Source: Steroidobacter denitrificans
GTDB taxonomy: Bacteria; Pseudomonadota; Gammaproteobacteria; Steroidobacterales; Steroidobacteraceae
Assembly: GCF_001579945.1 (NCBI RefSeq)
Contig: NZ_CP011971.1
Location: 701,001 to 765,000 of the forward strand
Direction of reading: 5' to 3'
Length of the DNA stretch: 64,000 nt
The notes below the pieces were generated by a model, which saw only the letters and a list, made by a program, of their open reading frames with translations, had not been told where the DNA came from and did not search any database. Of this stretch, positions 57,291-64,000 are shown one piece after another (position 1 is the first letter of the stretch; the number at the start of each line of letters is the position of its first letter). The position numbers and the translations under genes are program-made.

Positions 57291-58862
57291 ATGATGGCTC
57301 GTCCTCGTAGGATAATCCGGCCTGCTGCGCTCGATTCTCAGGAGCCGCCCGCACGTCATGCCGCTCTTCCGGACGTCATCGCCGCGGTCGATCTGGGCTC
57401 CAATAGTTTCCATATGGTGGTCGCCCGATACTCGCATGGGCAGCTGATCATCTTGGACCGCCTGCGCGAGACGGTCCGTCTGGGAGCGGGGCTGGACGAG
57501 CAAGGCCGGCTGCGCCGCGAGGCAATAGACGCGGCGTTGGCCTGCCTGCAGCGCTTCGGACAGCGGCTGGAGGACATGAAGGCCGGGAGCGTGCGTGTGG
57601 TCGGCACCAACACCTTGCGCCGTGCCCGGCGCCGGGGCGCGTTCCTGGACCGTGCGCGCGCAGCGCTCGGTCATCCCATCGAAGTGATTTCCGGCATGGA
57701 GGAGGCGCGCCTGATCTATCTGGGGGTGGCGCGCACCATGCCCAGCGAACCGGGGCGGCGCTTGGTCGCCGATATCGGCGGGGGCAGTACCGAACTCATC
57801 GTTGGTGAAGGATTGCAGACCTGCAAGCTCGAGAGCCTGTACCTGGGCTGTGTCGAGATGACCGCCCGTTATTTCGGTGATGGTGTGGTTACCGAGAAGC
57901 GTATGAAACGCGCGCGGCTGGCGGCACGCCTTGAACTCGACCCGGTACGGGAAGGCTTCAGACATCAGGGTTGGGATCACGCCATCGGCGCCTCGGGCAC
58001 GATTCGCTGCGTCGCGGATATTTTACGTGCGCGGGGCAATGGAGATGCGGTGATCACGCCGGCGGGGGTGAATTGGGTGATCGAGCAGTTGCTGCGCGTC
58101 GGCGACTCCGCCCGACTGCGACTGCCTGGGCTACCGGAAGAGCGTCTGCCTGTCTTTGCGGGAGGTGTGGCGATACTGGCTGAAGTCCTGTCGATGCTGG
58201 AGATTCCGCAGATGAGGGTGGCCGAGGGTGCGCTGCGCGAGGGCCTGTTGTACGACTTGCTCGGACGCTTGATGGACGAGGATGCGCGTGTGTGCAGCGT
58301 GCGCGCCATGCAGGCGCGCTATCACGTCGACGTGGTGCAGGCGCGGCGGGTCGAGGCTACGGCGCTGGATTTCCTGCGGCAGACCTCGTTGACATGGGGA
58401 CTGACCGAGCCGGAGGCCGAACAGATGCTGTCCTGGGCGGCACAGTTGTATGAAATCGGCCTGGACGTGTCCCATTCGCAGTATCACAAGCACGGCGCCT
58501 ATCTGCTCGAGCATGCCGACATGCCGGGGTTTACCCAGGAGGAACAAAAAATCCTCTCTTGCCTGGTCGGCGCACATCGGCGCAAGTTGCACCTGGAGAC
58601 TTTGGAAGATCTCAGCCCGCCCTGGCACATCAAGACGGAGTTTCTGATCGTGCTGCTGCGCCTGGCCGTACTGCTGCATCGTGGGCGCAGCGCGGCCGCC
58701 CAGCCACGCGTGGAACTGACGGCGAAACAGCGCTGCCTGGAGGTGTATTTCGCCAAGGGATGGTTGGAGGCGCATCCTTTGACGGCAGCCGACCTGGAGC
58801 AGGAAATCGAGTATCTGCGCGCAGCGGGCCTGCGCCTGCGCATCGATCGAGACCATCCCTGA
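57291..58862 (+). CDS. ppx: Exopolyphosphatase (Ppx/GppA)
   Basis: The 523-residue enzyme cuts terminal phosphate from polyphosphate and may hydrolyse pppGpp. ASKHA motifs are present: AAVDLGSNSFHMVVAR (phosphate 1), VVGTNTLRRARR, EVISGMEEARLIYLGV, VADIGGGSTELIVGEG (phosphate 2). A C-terminal HD-like helical domain follows (YHKHGAYLLEHADMPGFTQEEQ). Two adjacent ATGs start the frame at 57291, with no clear ribosome site. It converges on ppk with 28 bases between, a natural make/break pair. Confidence 0.95.
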   Translation: MMARPRRIIRPAALDSQEPPARHAALPDVIAAVDLGSNSFHMVVARYSHGQLIILDRLRETVRLGAGLDEQGRLRREAIDAALACLQRFGQRLEDMKAGSVRVVGTNTLRRARRRGAFLDRARAALGHPIEVISGMEEARLIYLGVARTMPSEPGRRLVADIGGGSTELIVGEGLQTCKLESLYLGCVEMTARYFGDGVVTEKRMKRARLAARLELDPVREGFRHQGWDHAIGASGTIRCVADILRARGNGDAVITPAGVNWVIEQLLRVGDSARLRLPGLPEERLPVFAGGVAILAEVLSMLEIPQMRVAEGALREGLLYDLLGRLMDEDARVCSVRAMQARYHVDVVQARRVEATALDFLRQTSLTWGLTEPEAEQMLSWAAQLYEIGLDVSHSQYHKHGAYLLEHADMPGFTQEEQKILSCLVGAHRRKLHLETLEDLSPPWHIKTEFLIVLLRLAVLLHRGRSAAAQPRVELTAKQRCLEVYFAKGWLEAHPLTAADLEQEIEYLRAAGLRLRIDRDHP

Positions 58863-58890
58863 CAGGACCGCTCCCGAGGAGCTCGAAATC

Positions 58891-60966
58891 CTAGTCGCCG
58901 GCGTCCGCGTAGCGGCGCAACAGATCCGCCTGGGCGTTGATCAGTTCGTGATCGCCGGCGCACGGGCGCCGATAGGCGCCATCGGCACCTAGCGTCCATG
59001 CCTGGGCATTATCGGCGAGATAGGTTTCCAGGTCCTCGATGATACGGATGCGATGCTGCCGGCTTTCGATGGGAAAAGCGACTTCGATGCGGCGAAAGAA
59101 ATTTCTGTCCATCCAGTCGGCGCTGGCGCAATACACCTCGGCGTTGCCGTCATTATGAAAATAGTAGACGCGCGAGTGCTCCAGGAAGCGGCCGACGATC
59201 GAGTGCACCGAGATGTTTGCGGAAATACCGGGAATACCCGGCCGCAATGCGCAAATGCCGCGCACGATCAGATCGATCTTTACCCCGGCCATCGACGCCT
59301 GGTAGAGAGTTTGAATGATCTGCGGCTCGAGCAGGGAGTTGATCTTGGCAATGATGCGGGCCGGCTTGCCCTGGCGAGCGAACTCGATCTCGCGCCGGCA
59401 TTTCTCCAATAGGGCCTCGTGCAGCGTAAACGGCGATTGCAGGATTTTTTTCAGGGCGGCGACCCGCGTCGGACTGGTCAGCTGCAGCAGCAGTTCATGC
59501 AGATCCTCACCCATGATCTCGTCGCAGGTGAACAGCCCATAGTCCGTGTACACGCGCGCGGTCTCGGGATGATAGTTACCGGTACCGCAGTGGCAGTAGC
59601 GCCGTAATTTTCCGCCTTCGCGGCGCACGACCATGATCAGCTTGGCGTGGGTCTTGTATCCTACGACGCCGTACATGACGTGAGCGCCTGCTTCTTGCAG
59701 CCGAGTAGCGAGTTGGATGTTGGCGGCTTCATCGAAGCGCGCCATCAGTTCGATGATCACCGTGACTTCCTTGCCGGCACGCGCGGCATCGACCAGCGCA
59801 TCGACCACCGGGGATTGCGGTCCGGCACGGTATAAGGTTTGCTTGATGGCCAGTACATCCGGATCCAAGGCCGCCTGCCGCAGAAAATCGATGACCGGTG
59901 CAAAGGACTCGAAGGGATGATGCAGCAGCAGGTCGCCGTCGCGCAGTACCGCGAAAATATCCTCCCGGACGCGAAGGTGCCGGGGCATGCCGGGCGTGAA
60001 TTCCGGGTACTTGAGATCCGGACGATCCACCAGGTCATAGATCGCGGTCAGGCGGTTGAGGTTCACCGGACCGTTTACCTGGTATAGATCGTCCCTGCCC
60101 AAGGCGAAATGCCGCAACAGGAAGTTGCTGATGTTCTCGGGGCAGTCCAGCGAGGTTTCCAGACGCACGGCCGCGCCATAACGGCGCTGCGCCAATTCGC
60201 CCTCGATGGCGCGCAGCAGATTGTCGACTTCTTCATCGTCATCGTCGACGAACAACTCGCTGTTGCGAGTTACCCGGAATTGCCAGGCGCCCTCCAGAAC
60301 CATGCCGCCGAACAGCTGATCCAGGAAGGCGGAAATCGTGGCCGAGAGGAAGACGAAGCAGGTCTTGCCCGGTATGTCCTCGTCATGGGGCAGTCTGATG
60401 ATGCGAGGCAGGGAGCGCGGCACCTGCACGACCGTAAGTCCGGCGTCACGGCCGAAGGCGTCCTTACCGGCCAGACGCACAATGAAGTTCAGGCTTTTAT
60501 TCTGAATGCGCGGGAAGGGGCGGGCGGGATCCAGGCCCAGCGGCGTGAGCACCGGCTCCACCTCATGGGCGAAATAATCCGCCAGCCAGGCACGCTGCCG
60601 GTTGGATAGGGTGCGCGCGTTCACGAACACGATGTTTTCGGCCGCCAGCGTCGGAAATACCAATTGATGCAGTAGTTGATACTGGTCTTCGACCAGGGCC
60701 TGCGCGCGTTGATGGATGGCCGCGAGTTGCTCGGGCACGCTCATGCCATCGGGTCCCCCGCCCAAGGAACCCAGTTCGAGCCGTTGCTTCAGGCCGGCGA
60801 CCCTGATTTCGAAAAATTCATCCAGATTCGAACAGGAAATCCCTAGGAAACGGATGCGTTCGAGCAGCGGCAGCGACTCGTCATGGGCCTGGGCCAGCAC
60901 TCGGCAGTTGAAGTCCAGGAAAGAGAGTTCCCGATTGATGTAGTACTCTGGAGCCTTGAGATTCAC
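58891..60966 (-). CDS. ppk: Polyphosphate kinase 1
   Basis: The 691-residue enzyme polymerises the gamma phosphate of ATP into polyphosphate. It starts VNLKAPEYYINRELSFLDFN from a GTG at 60966, the only start that matches family length; the frame remains open 141 codons further without homology. Seen are SLDEFFEIRV-like CSNLDEFFEIRVAGLKQ, the autophosphorylated His in GYKTHAKLIMVVRR, YCHCGTGNYHPETARVYTDYGLFT and the second His in SIVGRFLEHSRVYYFH. Ribosome site is weak. Confidence 0.96.
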   Translation of the reverse strand: MNLKAPEYYINRELSFLDFNCRVLAQAHDESLPLLERIRFLGISCSNLDEFFEIRVAGLKQRLELGSLGGGPDGMSVPEQLAAIHQRAQALVEDQYQLLHQLVFPTLAAENIVFVNARTLSNRQRAWLADYFAHEVEPVLTPLGLDPARPFPRIQNKSLNFIVRLAGKDAFGRDAGLTVVQVPRSLPRIIRLPHDEDIPGKTCFVFLSATISAFLDQLFGGMVLEGAWQFRVTRNSELFVDDDDEEVDNLLRAIEGELAQRRYGAAVRLETSLDCPENISNFLLRHFALGRDDLYQVNGPVNLNRLTAIYDLVDRPDLKYPEFTPGMPRHLRVREDIFAVLRDGDLLLHHPFESFAPVIDFLRQAALDPDVLAIKQTLYRAGPQSPVVDALVDAARAGKEVTVIIELMARFDEAANIQLATRLQEAGAHVMYGVVGYKTHAKLIMVVRREGGKLRRYCHCGTGNYHPETARVYTDYGLFTCDEIMGEDLHELLLQLTSPTRVAALKKILQSPFTLHEALLEKCRREIEFARQGKPARIIAKINSLLEPQIIQTLYQASMAGVKIDLIVRGICALRPGIPGISANISVHSIVGRFLEHSRVYYFHNDGNAEVYCASADWMDRNFFRRIEVAFPIESRQHRIRIIEDLETYLADNAQAWTLGADGAYRRPCAGDHELINAQADLLRRYADAGD

Positions 60967-61036
60967 GTCGAGCCGGCGCGCCGAAAGGATGACCCAAAAG
61001 CATACTACGGCGCCGCTGGATCTTGTGTTACAGCCG

Positions 61037-62401
61037 TCAGTGCTCGGAGACCGCCACGATGGCGGAGTCGGCGGTCTTGTCGAGTTGTGCCAGCAGCCCG
61101 GCCGATCGAGCCTGGAAATCGGCCATGTAGGAGGGCGGCAATGGCGTCGCTGCAGGCAGGGGCACGGTACGAGGATTCTTGTGCACGCCGTTGATGCGAT
61201 ACTCGTAATGCAGATGAGGACCCGTTGCCGCGCCCGAACTGCCGACGTAACCGATCGTAGCGCCTTGCTTGATCCGCTGTCCGCTGCGCAGCCCCGAGGG
61301 AAAACGGGACATGTGAGCATATAGCGTGGAGATTCCACCGCCATGTTCCAGGATGACGGTACGGCCGTAGCCGCCTTGGGTGCCGACAAAAGTTACCTTG
61401 CCGTCGCCCGCCGCCTTGATGGCCGTACCGGTTGGCGCTGCGTAATCCACGCCTTTGTGAGCGCGGATCGTATTGAGGATCGGGTGGCGTCGCCGGGGAT
61501 TGAAATTCGAACTGATGCGCGTGAAGTCCAGCGGTGCGCGCAGAAACTGCCGCTTCATGCTGCGCCCGTCGGGGGCGAAATAGTCGGCCACTTCTCCATC
61601 GTCCGATTCATAGTACACGGCGCGATGGATCGTACCGGCGTTGTTGAAATCCGCTGCGAGGATCCGTCCGTCACCGATGTATTCGCCATCCCGGAATTTT
61701 TGTTCGTACACCAGGCTAAAACGGTCTCCGGAGCGGATATCCAGGGCGAAGTCGATCTTCCAGCCGAAAATATCGTTGGCCAGGCGCAGAATGATTTCCG
61801 GGCTGACGCCGGCGGCGCGTGCCGCGACGAACAGCGAGGAGTCGATCGCTCCATGCGCCTGTGCCTTGCGGTATTCGATCGGGGTCTCGAGAAATTCGGC
61901 AGTGAACTTCGCGCCTTCCTCTTGCTCGACGCGTGTTACGGATAGGATCTGAGTTTCGCTGATGCGGCGACGCAGGGAATGAACCAGGCCTTCATTGTGG
62001 ATCAAGGTGATGATGTCGCCCGGATGCAGGCGATCCAGACTTTTTTGGATGTCGGGCAATCCGCGGATGCTGGCGAGATCGGCAAGATTGAGCTGCAGCT
62101 GCCGAAAAATACGATCGAGTGTATCGTTGCGCCGGACTACGAACTCCACGGTGTCACCGAGAGGTTGCGGCAACTCGGATACCGCAACGGCTGCCGGTGA
62201 GGGCAGTGAGGAAAGCGCCTCGCTTACGGGACGAGGCTGAGGCGGAAGCGTCGTGGGTTGCCGATTGACGAGCAGGTAGGCAAGCGCGCCGCCGACGATG
62301 GGTAAAAGCAGTCCCGAGGCGAACCAGCGGGCGTGGGTGGAACTGCGGCCGTGAGTGGATGAGGGCTTGTAGTCGAGCGATATCTTCGAGTGGTGTGACA
62401 C
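61037..62401 (-). CDS. M23-family peptidoglycan endopeptidase (MepM/YebA-like)
   Basis: The roughly 454-residue protein has an N-terminal membrane anchor (WFASGLLLPIVGGALAYLLV), a Pro-rich linker, a LysM/OapA-like domain (about 90-150, VVRRNDTLDRIFRQLQL and LHPGDIITL) and a C-terminal LytM domain. The zinc site has HKGVDYAAP and HLHYEY. It probably cuts D,D-cross-links to allow wall growth. The start is GTG 62401 because AAGGA lies 8 bases upstream and a TTGACG -35 box fits this start. ATG 62443 is the alternative. Confidence 0.92.
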   Translation of the reverse strand: MSHHSKISLDYKPSSTHGRSSTHARWFASGLLLPIVGGALAYLLVNRQPTTLPPQPRPVSEALSSLPSPAAVAVSELPQPLGDTVEFVVRRNDTLDRIFRQLQLNLADLASIRGLPDIQKSLDRLHPGDIITLIHNEGLVHSLRRRISETQILSVTRVEQEEGAKFTAEFLETPIEYRKAQAHGAIDSSLFVAARAAGVSPEIILRLANDIFGWKIDFALDIRSGDRFSLVYEQKFRDGEYIGDGRILAADFNNAGTIHRAVYYESDDGEVADYFAPDGRSMKRQFLRAPLDFTRISSNFNPRRRHPILNTIRAHKGVDYAAPTGTAIKAAGDGKVTFVGTQGGYGRTVILEHGGGISTLYAHMSRFPSGLRSGQRIKQGATIGYVGSSGAATGPHLHYEYRINGVHKNPRTVPLPAATPLPPSYMADFQARSAGLLAQLDKTADSAIVAVSEH

Positions 62402-62445
62402 CAGTAATCCTTGAGTTCGCCGAGCGGCAGGCCGGGATGGCATGA

Positions 62446-62475
62446 AACTTAGAAGATCATTGCCGGAAACGTCAA
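62446..62475 (-). promoter_or_regulatory. Candidate promoter of the M23 endopeptidase gene
   Basis: On the minus strand TTGACG (62475-62470) is followed after 18 bases by TAAGTT (62451-62446). The -35 is good and the -10 weak. A start near 62440 would exclude the ATG at 62443 and leave about 40 bases of leader to GTG 62401. Confidence 0.35.
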
Positions 62476-62548
62476 CCGCATTTGCGCATCGGCATGCGCT
62501 CCAGGCGACATCAGATCCGCTTTGGGGTTTTTGCGGTCGATGGGTAGG

Positions 62549-62625
62549 CCAGCCCCGTCCCTGGTTCCTGCCGGTCATGCCATCGGATTTGATGTATGAC
62601 CGGCAGGAACCAGGGACGGGGCTGG
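62549..62625. repeat. Palindromic element C: 30-bp perfect inverted repeat
   Basis: Arms 62549-62578 and 62596-62625 are perfectly complementary over 30 bp. The 17-nt apex GCCATCGGATTTGATGT can pair CATC/GATG around GGATTT. Apex and CCCCGTCCCTGG foot match elements A and B, while the rest of the arm is different and still fully paired. It sits between the divergent M23 and tyrS genes. Confidence 0.88.
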
Positions 62626-62781
62626 AACCCGCAGTACAATTTCACAAAGAAGATCATGGGGACCGGACGGGTTTGAGAAACCGTCCTGGTGGTGGGCGGC
62701 TGAAGGGCTGCTGAATTGCGCCTGCCGCGATGAACCCCTACAGTCGCGCGCAGTCATCGAGGTCGCTGGAACGCAAGATAT

Positions 62782-63987
62782 ATGAAATCTGCCGAAGATC
62801 AGTTGTCGGAACTCAAGCGCGGCGCCGCAGAAGTTCTGCTGGAATCGGAATTACTCACCAAACTGCGCCGCGGCCGGCCGCTGCGCGTCAAGGCCGGCTT
62901 CGACCCGACTGCACCGGACCTGCATCTCGGTCATACGGTGCTGATCAACGAGATGCGGCGTTTTCAGGACTTTGGCCATGAAGTGATTTTCTTGATCGGC
63001 GACTTTACCGGTCTGATCGGTGATCCTTCCGGCCGCAACGCGACCCGTCCGGCACTGACGCCCGAGCAAGTACAGGCCAATGCAGCGACCTACCAGGCGC
63101 AGATCTTCAAGATCCTGGATCCCGATCGGACCCGCATCGAATTCAATTCGCGTTGGATGAACGCCATGAGTGCAGCCGGCCTGATCCAACTGGCAGCCAA
63201 GCACACCGTTGCGCGCATGTTGGAGCGTGATGATTTCAGCAAGCGCTACAAGGGTGGACAGCCGATTGCGATCCATGAGTTTCTGTACCCGCTGGTGCAA
63301 GGCTATGACTCGGTGATGCTGCAGGCCGACGTGGAACTCGGCGGCACGGACCAGAAGTTCAATCTGCTGGTGGGACGCCAGTTGCAGGAAGCCTCGGGCC
63401 AGGAGCCCCAGGTGGTGCTGACCATGCCGCTGCTGGAGGGGTTGGACGGTGTCAACAAAATGTCCAAATCCCTGGGTAATTATATCGGTGTGACGGAGCC
63501 GCCGGATGACATGTTCGGCAAGCTGATGTCGATCAGCGACGAGCTCATGTGGCGCTATTTCGACCTGCTGTCGTTTCGATCGAATGCCGAGCTTGCGGCG
63601 CTCAAGGCCGGTGTCGATCAGGGGGGCAATCCCATGGAAGCGAAATTCGAGCTTGCGCATGAAATCACCGCCAGATTTCACGGCGATGCGGCGGCGGGCA
63701 ATGCTCGAGAAAACTTCAACGCCCGCAGCCAGCGGCGGGAAATACCCGATCAGGTGCGCCAATTATATTTGAGCGTGGATCGCGACAAGATCGGCATCGC
63801 TGCGCTGTTGAAGCAGTGCGATCTGGTTGCCAGCACCTCGGAGGCGTCGCGGCTGATGAGAGGTGGCGGAGTGCGCTTGAATACAGAAAAGGTGCTGGAT
63901 GTCGCGGCAAGCGTGTCGGTGCCCTCCAGCAATCTGTTTCAGGTGGGCAAGCGTACCTTCGTGCAGATCGAACTCAAGCGCGCCTAG
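62782..63987 (+). CDS. tyrS: Tyrosyl-tRNA synthetase
   Basis: The 401-residue class I synthetase charges tRNA-Tyr. [20 protein letters not shown] contains the HIGH-type motif [52 protein letters not shown], and the second signature KMSKS in [15 protein letters not shown] follow. The C-terminus is an S4-like RNA-binding domain ([17 protein letters not shown]). The sequence and order resemble the TyrZ-like form of many Gammaproteobacteria. GGAACG before the start is a modest ribosome site. Confidence 0.96.
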   Translation: MKSAEDQLSELKRGAAEVLLESELLTKLRRGRPLRVKAGFDPTAPDLHLGHTVLINEMRRFQDFGHEVIFLIGDFTGLIGDPSGRNATRPALTPEQVQANAATYQAQIFKILDPDRTRIEFNSRWMNAMSAAGLIQLAAKHTVARMLERDDFSKRYKGGQPIAIHEFLYPLVQGYDSVMLQADVELGGTDQKFNLLVGRQLQEASGQEPQVVLTMPLLEGLDGVNKMSKSLGNYIGVTEPPDDMFGKLMSISDELMWRYFDLLSFRSNAELAALKAGVDQGGNPMEAKFELAHEITARFHGDAAAGNARENFNARSQRREIPDQVRQLYLSVDRDKIGIAALLKQCDLVASTSEASRLMRGGGVRLNTEKVLDVAASVSVPSSNLFQVGKRTFVQIELKRA

Positions 63988-64000
63988 CGATTCCATTTGT

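Larger units (their letters stand above)
62402..62781. other. Divergent intergenic region, 380 bp, M23 gene to tyrS
   Basis: The region holds the candidate M23 promoter and palindromic element C. An isolated TACAAT at 62635-62640 could be the tyrS -10 box, but I see no -35. There is no T-box leader or gene. Confidence 0.5.

Noticed and set aside
60967..61389. N-terminal extension of polyphosphate kinase
   Set aside because: The frame is open for 141 more codons but overlaps the M23 gene end and lacks homology. Starting at GTG 60966 gives the normal 691 residues.

Overview
The window is a GC-rich (roughly 60-65 percent by eye) chromosomal segment of a Gram-negative gammaproteobacterium. The lipopolysaccharide export operon joined to rpoN, the sspA-sspB pair, hpf-rpoN-rapZ, ibaG-murA and a T-protein type tyrA all point to Gammaproteobacteria. 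PPi-dependent phosphofructokinase, a proton-pumping pyrophosphatase, HemJ and a Pcm paralogue suggest a deep, Xanthomonas/Steroidobacter/Nevskia-like lineage. That placement is inference; there is no rRNA or tRNA gene in the window to test it.

Layout. 0-3.2 kb: edge of a Pcm-family methyltransferase and a PAS-GGDEF-EAL protein. 3.3-8.1 kb: a pyrophosphate/adenylate module (hppA, PPi-PFK, adk with a histone-H1-like tail). 8.1-13 kb: rnd, a small membrane protein, mpl, a Lon-N-domain protein and a CPBP protease whose gene carries an in-frame palindromic element. 13.4-20 kb: a surface-glycan cluster (GT7 galactosyltransferase-like protein, FkbM methyltransferase, Wzi, a DXD glycosyltransferase, a second methyltransferase) with the last two genes translationally coupled to hemL. 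20.2-22.1 kb: TraB/GumN protein and CpdA. 22.5-28.2 kb: carbon operon tkt-gap-pgk-pyk. 28.2-28.6 kb: a long perfect palindrome running into 36-bp tandem repeats. 28.6-32 kb: MoxR ATPase, VWA protein, patatin. 32-40 kb, minus strand: kdsD-kdsC-lptC-lptA-lptB-rpoN-hpf-rapZ, then mgtE. 40.2-45 kb: ibaG-murA, petABC (cytochrome bc1), then sspAB. 46-49 kb: pdxH, tyrA, a GGDEF protein. 49.1-53.2 kb: Fur-box-controlled ferric iron ABC importer, facing a lone FecCD-type permease. 54.3-57.2 kb: rppH, hemJ, a coiled-coil membrane protein coupled to a bactofilin, erpA. 57.3-61 kb: convergent ppx and ppk1. 61-64 kb: M23 endopeptidase and tyrS.

How it works together: phosphate-anhydride chemistry recurs. 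PPi-PFK can save ATP in upper glycolysis, the pyrophosphatase turns PPi into a proton gradient, adk balances adenylates, and ppk/ppx make and degrade polyphosphate. The tkt-gap-pgk-pyk operon supplies the lower pathway, and petABC takes the respiratory electrons. The envelope genes (kds/lpt, murA, mpl, M23, Wzi, glycosyltransferases) form a second theme.

The most unusual signal is a family of near-identical-length palindromes at 12.47, 28.31 and 62.55 kb. Their arms differ between copies but are perfectly self-complementary within each copy. They share an apical TCGGATT-type loop and a similar CCCCG-type foot. One copy has become part of a protease coding sequence and another adjoins 36-bp tandem repeats that reuse its arm.
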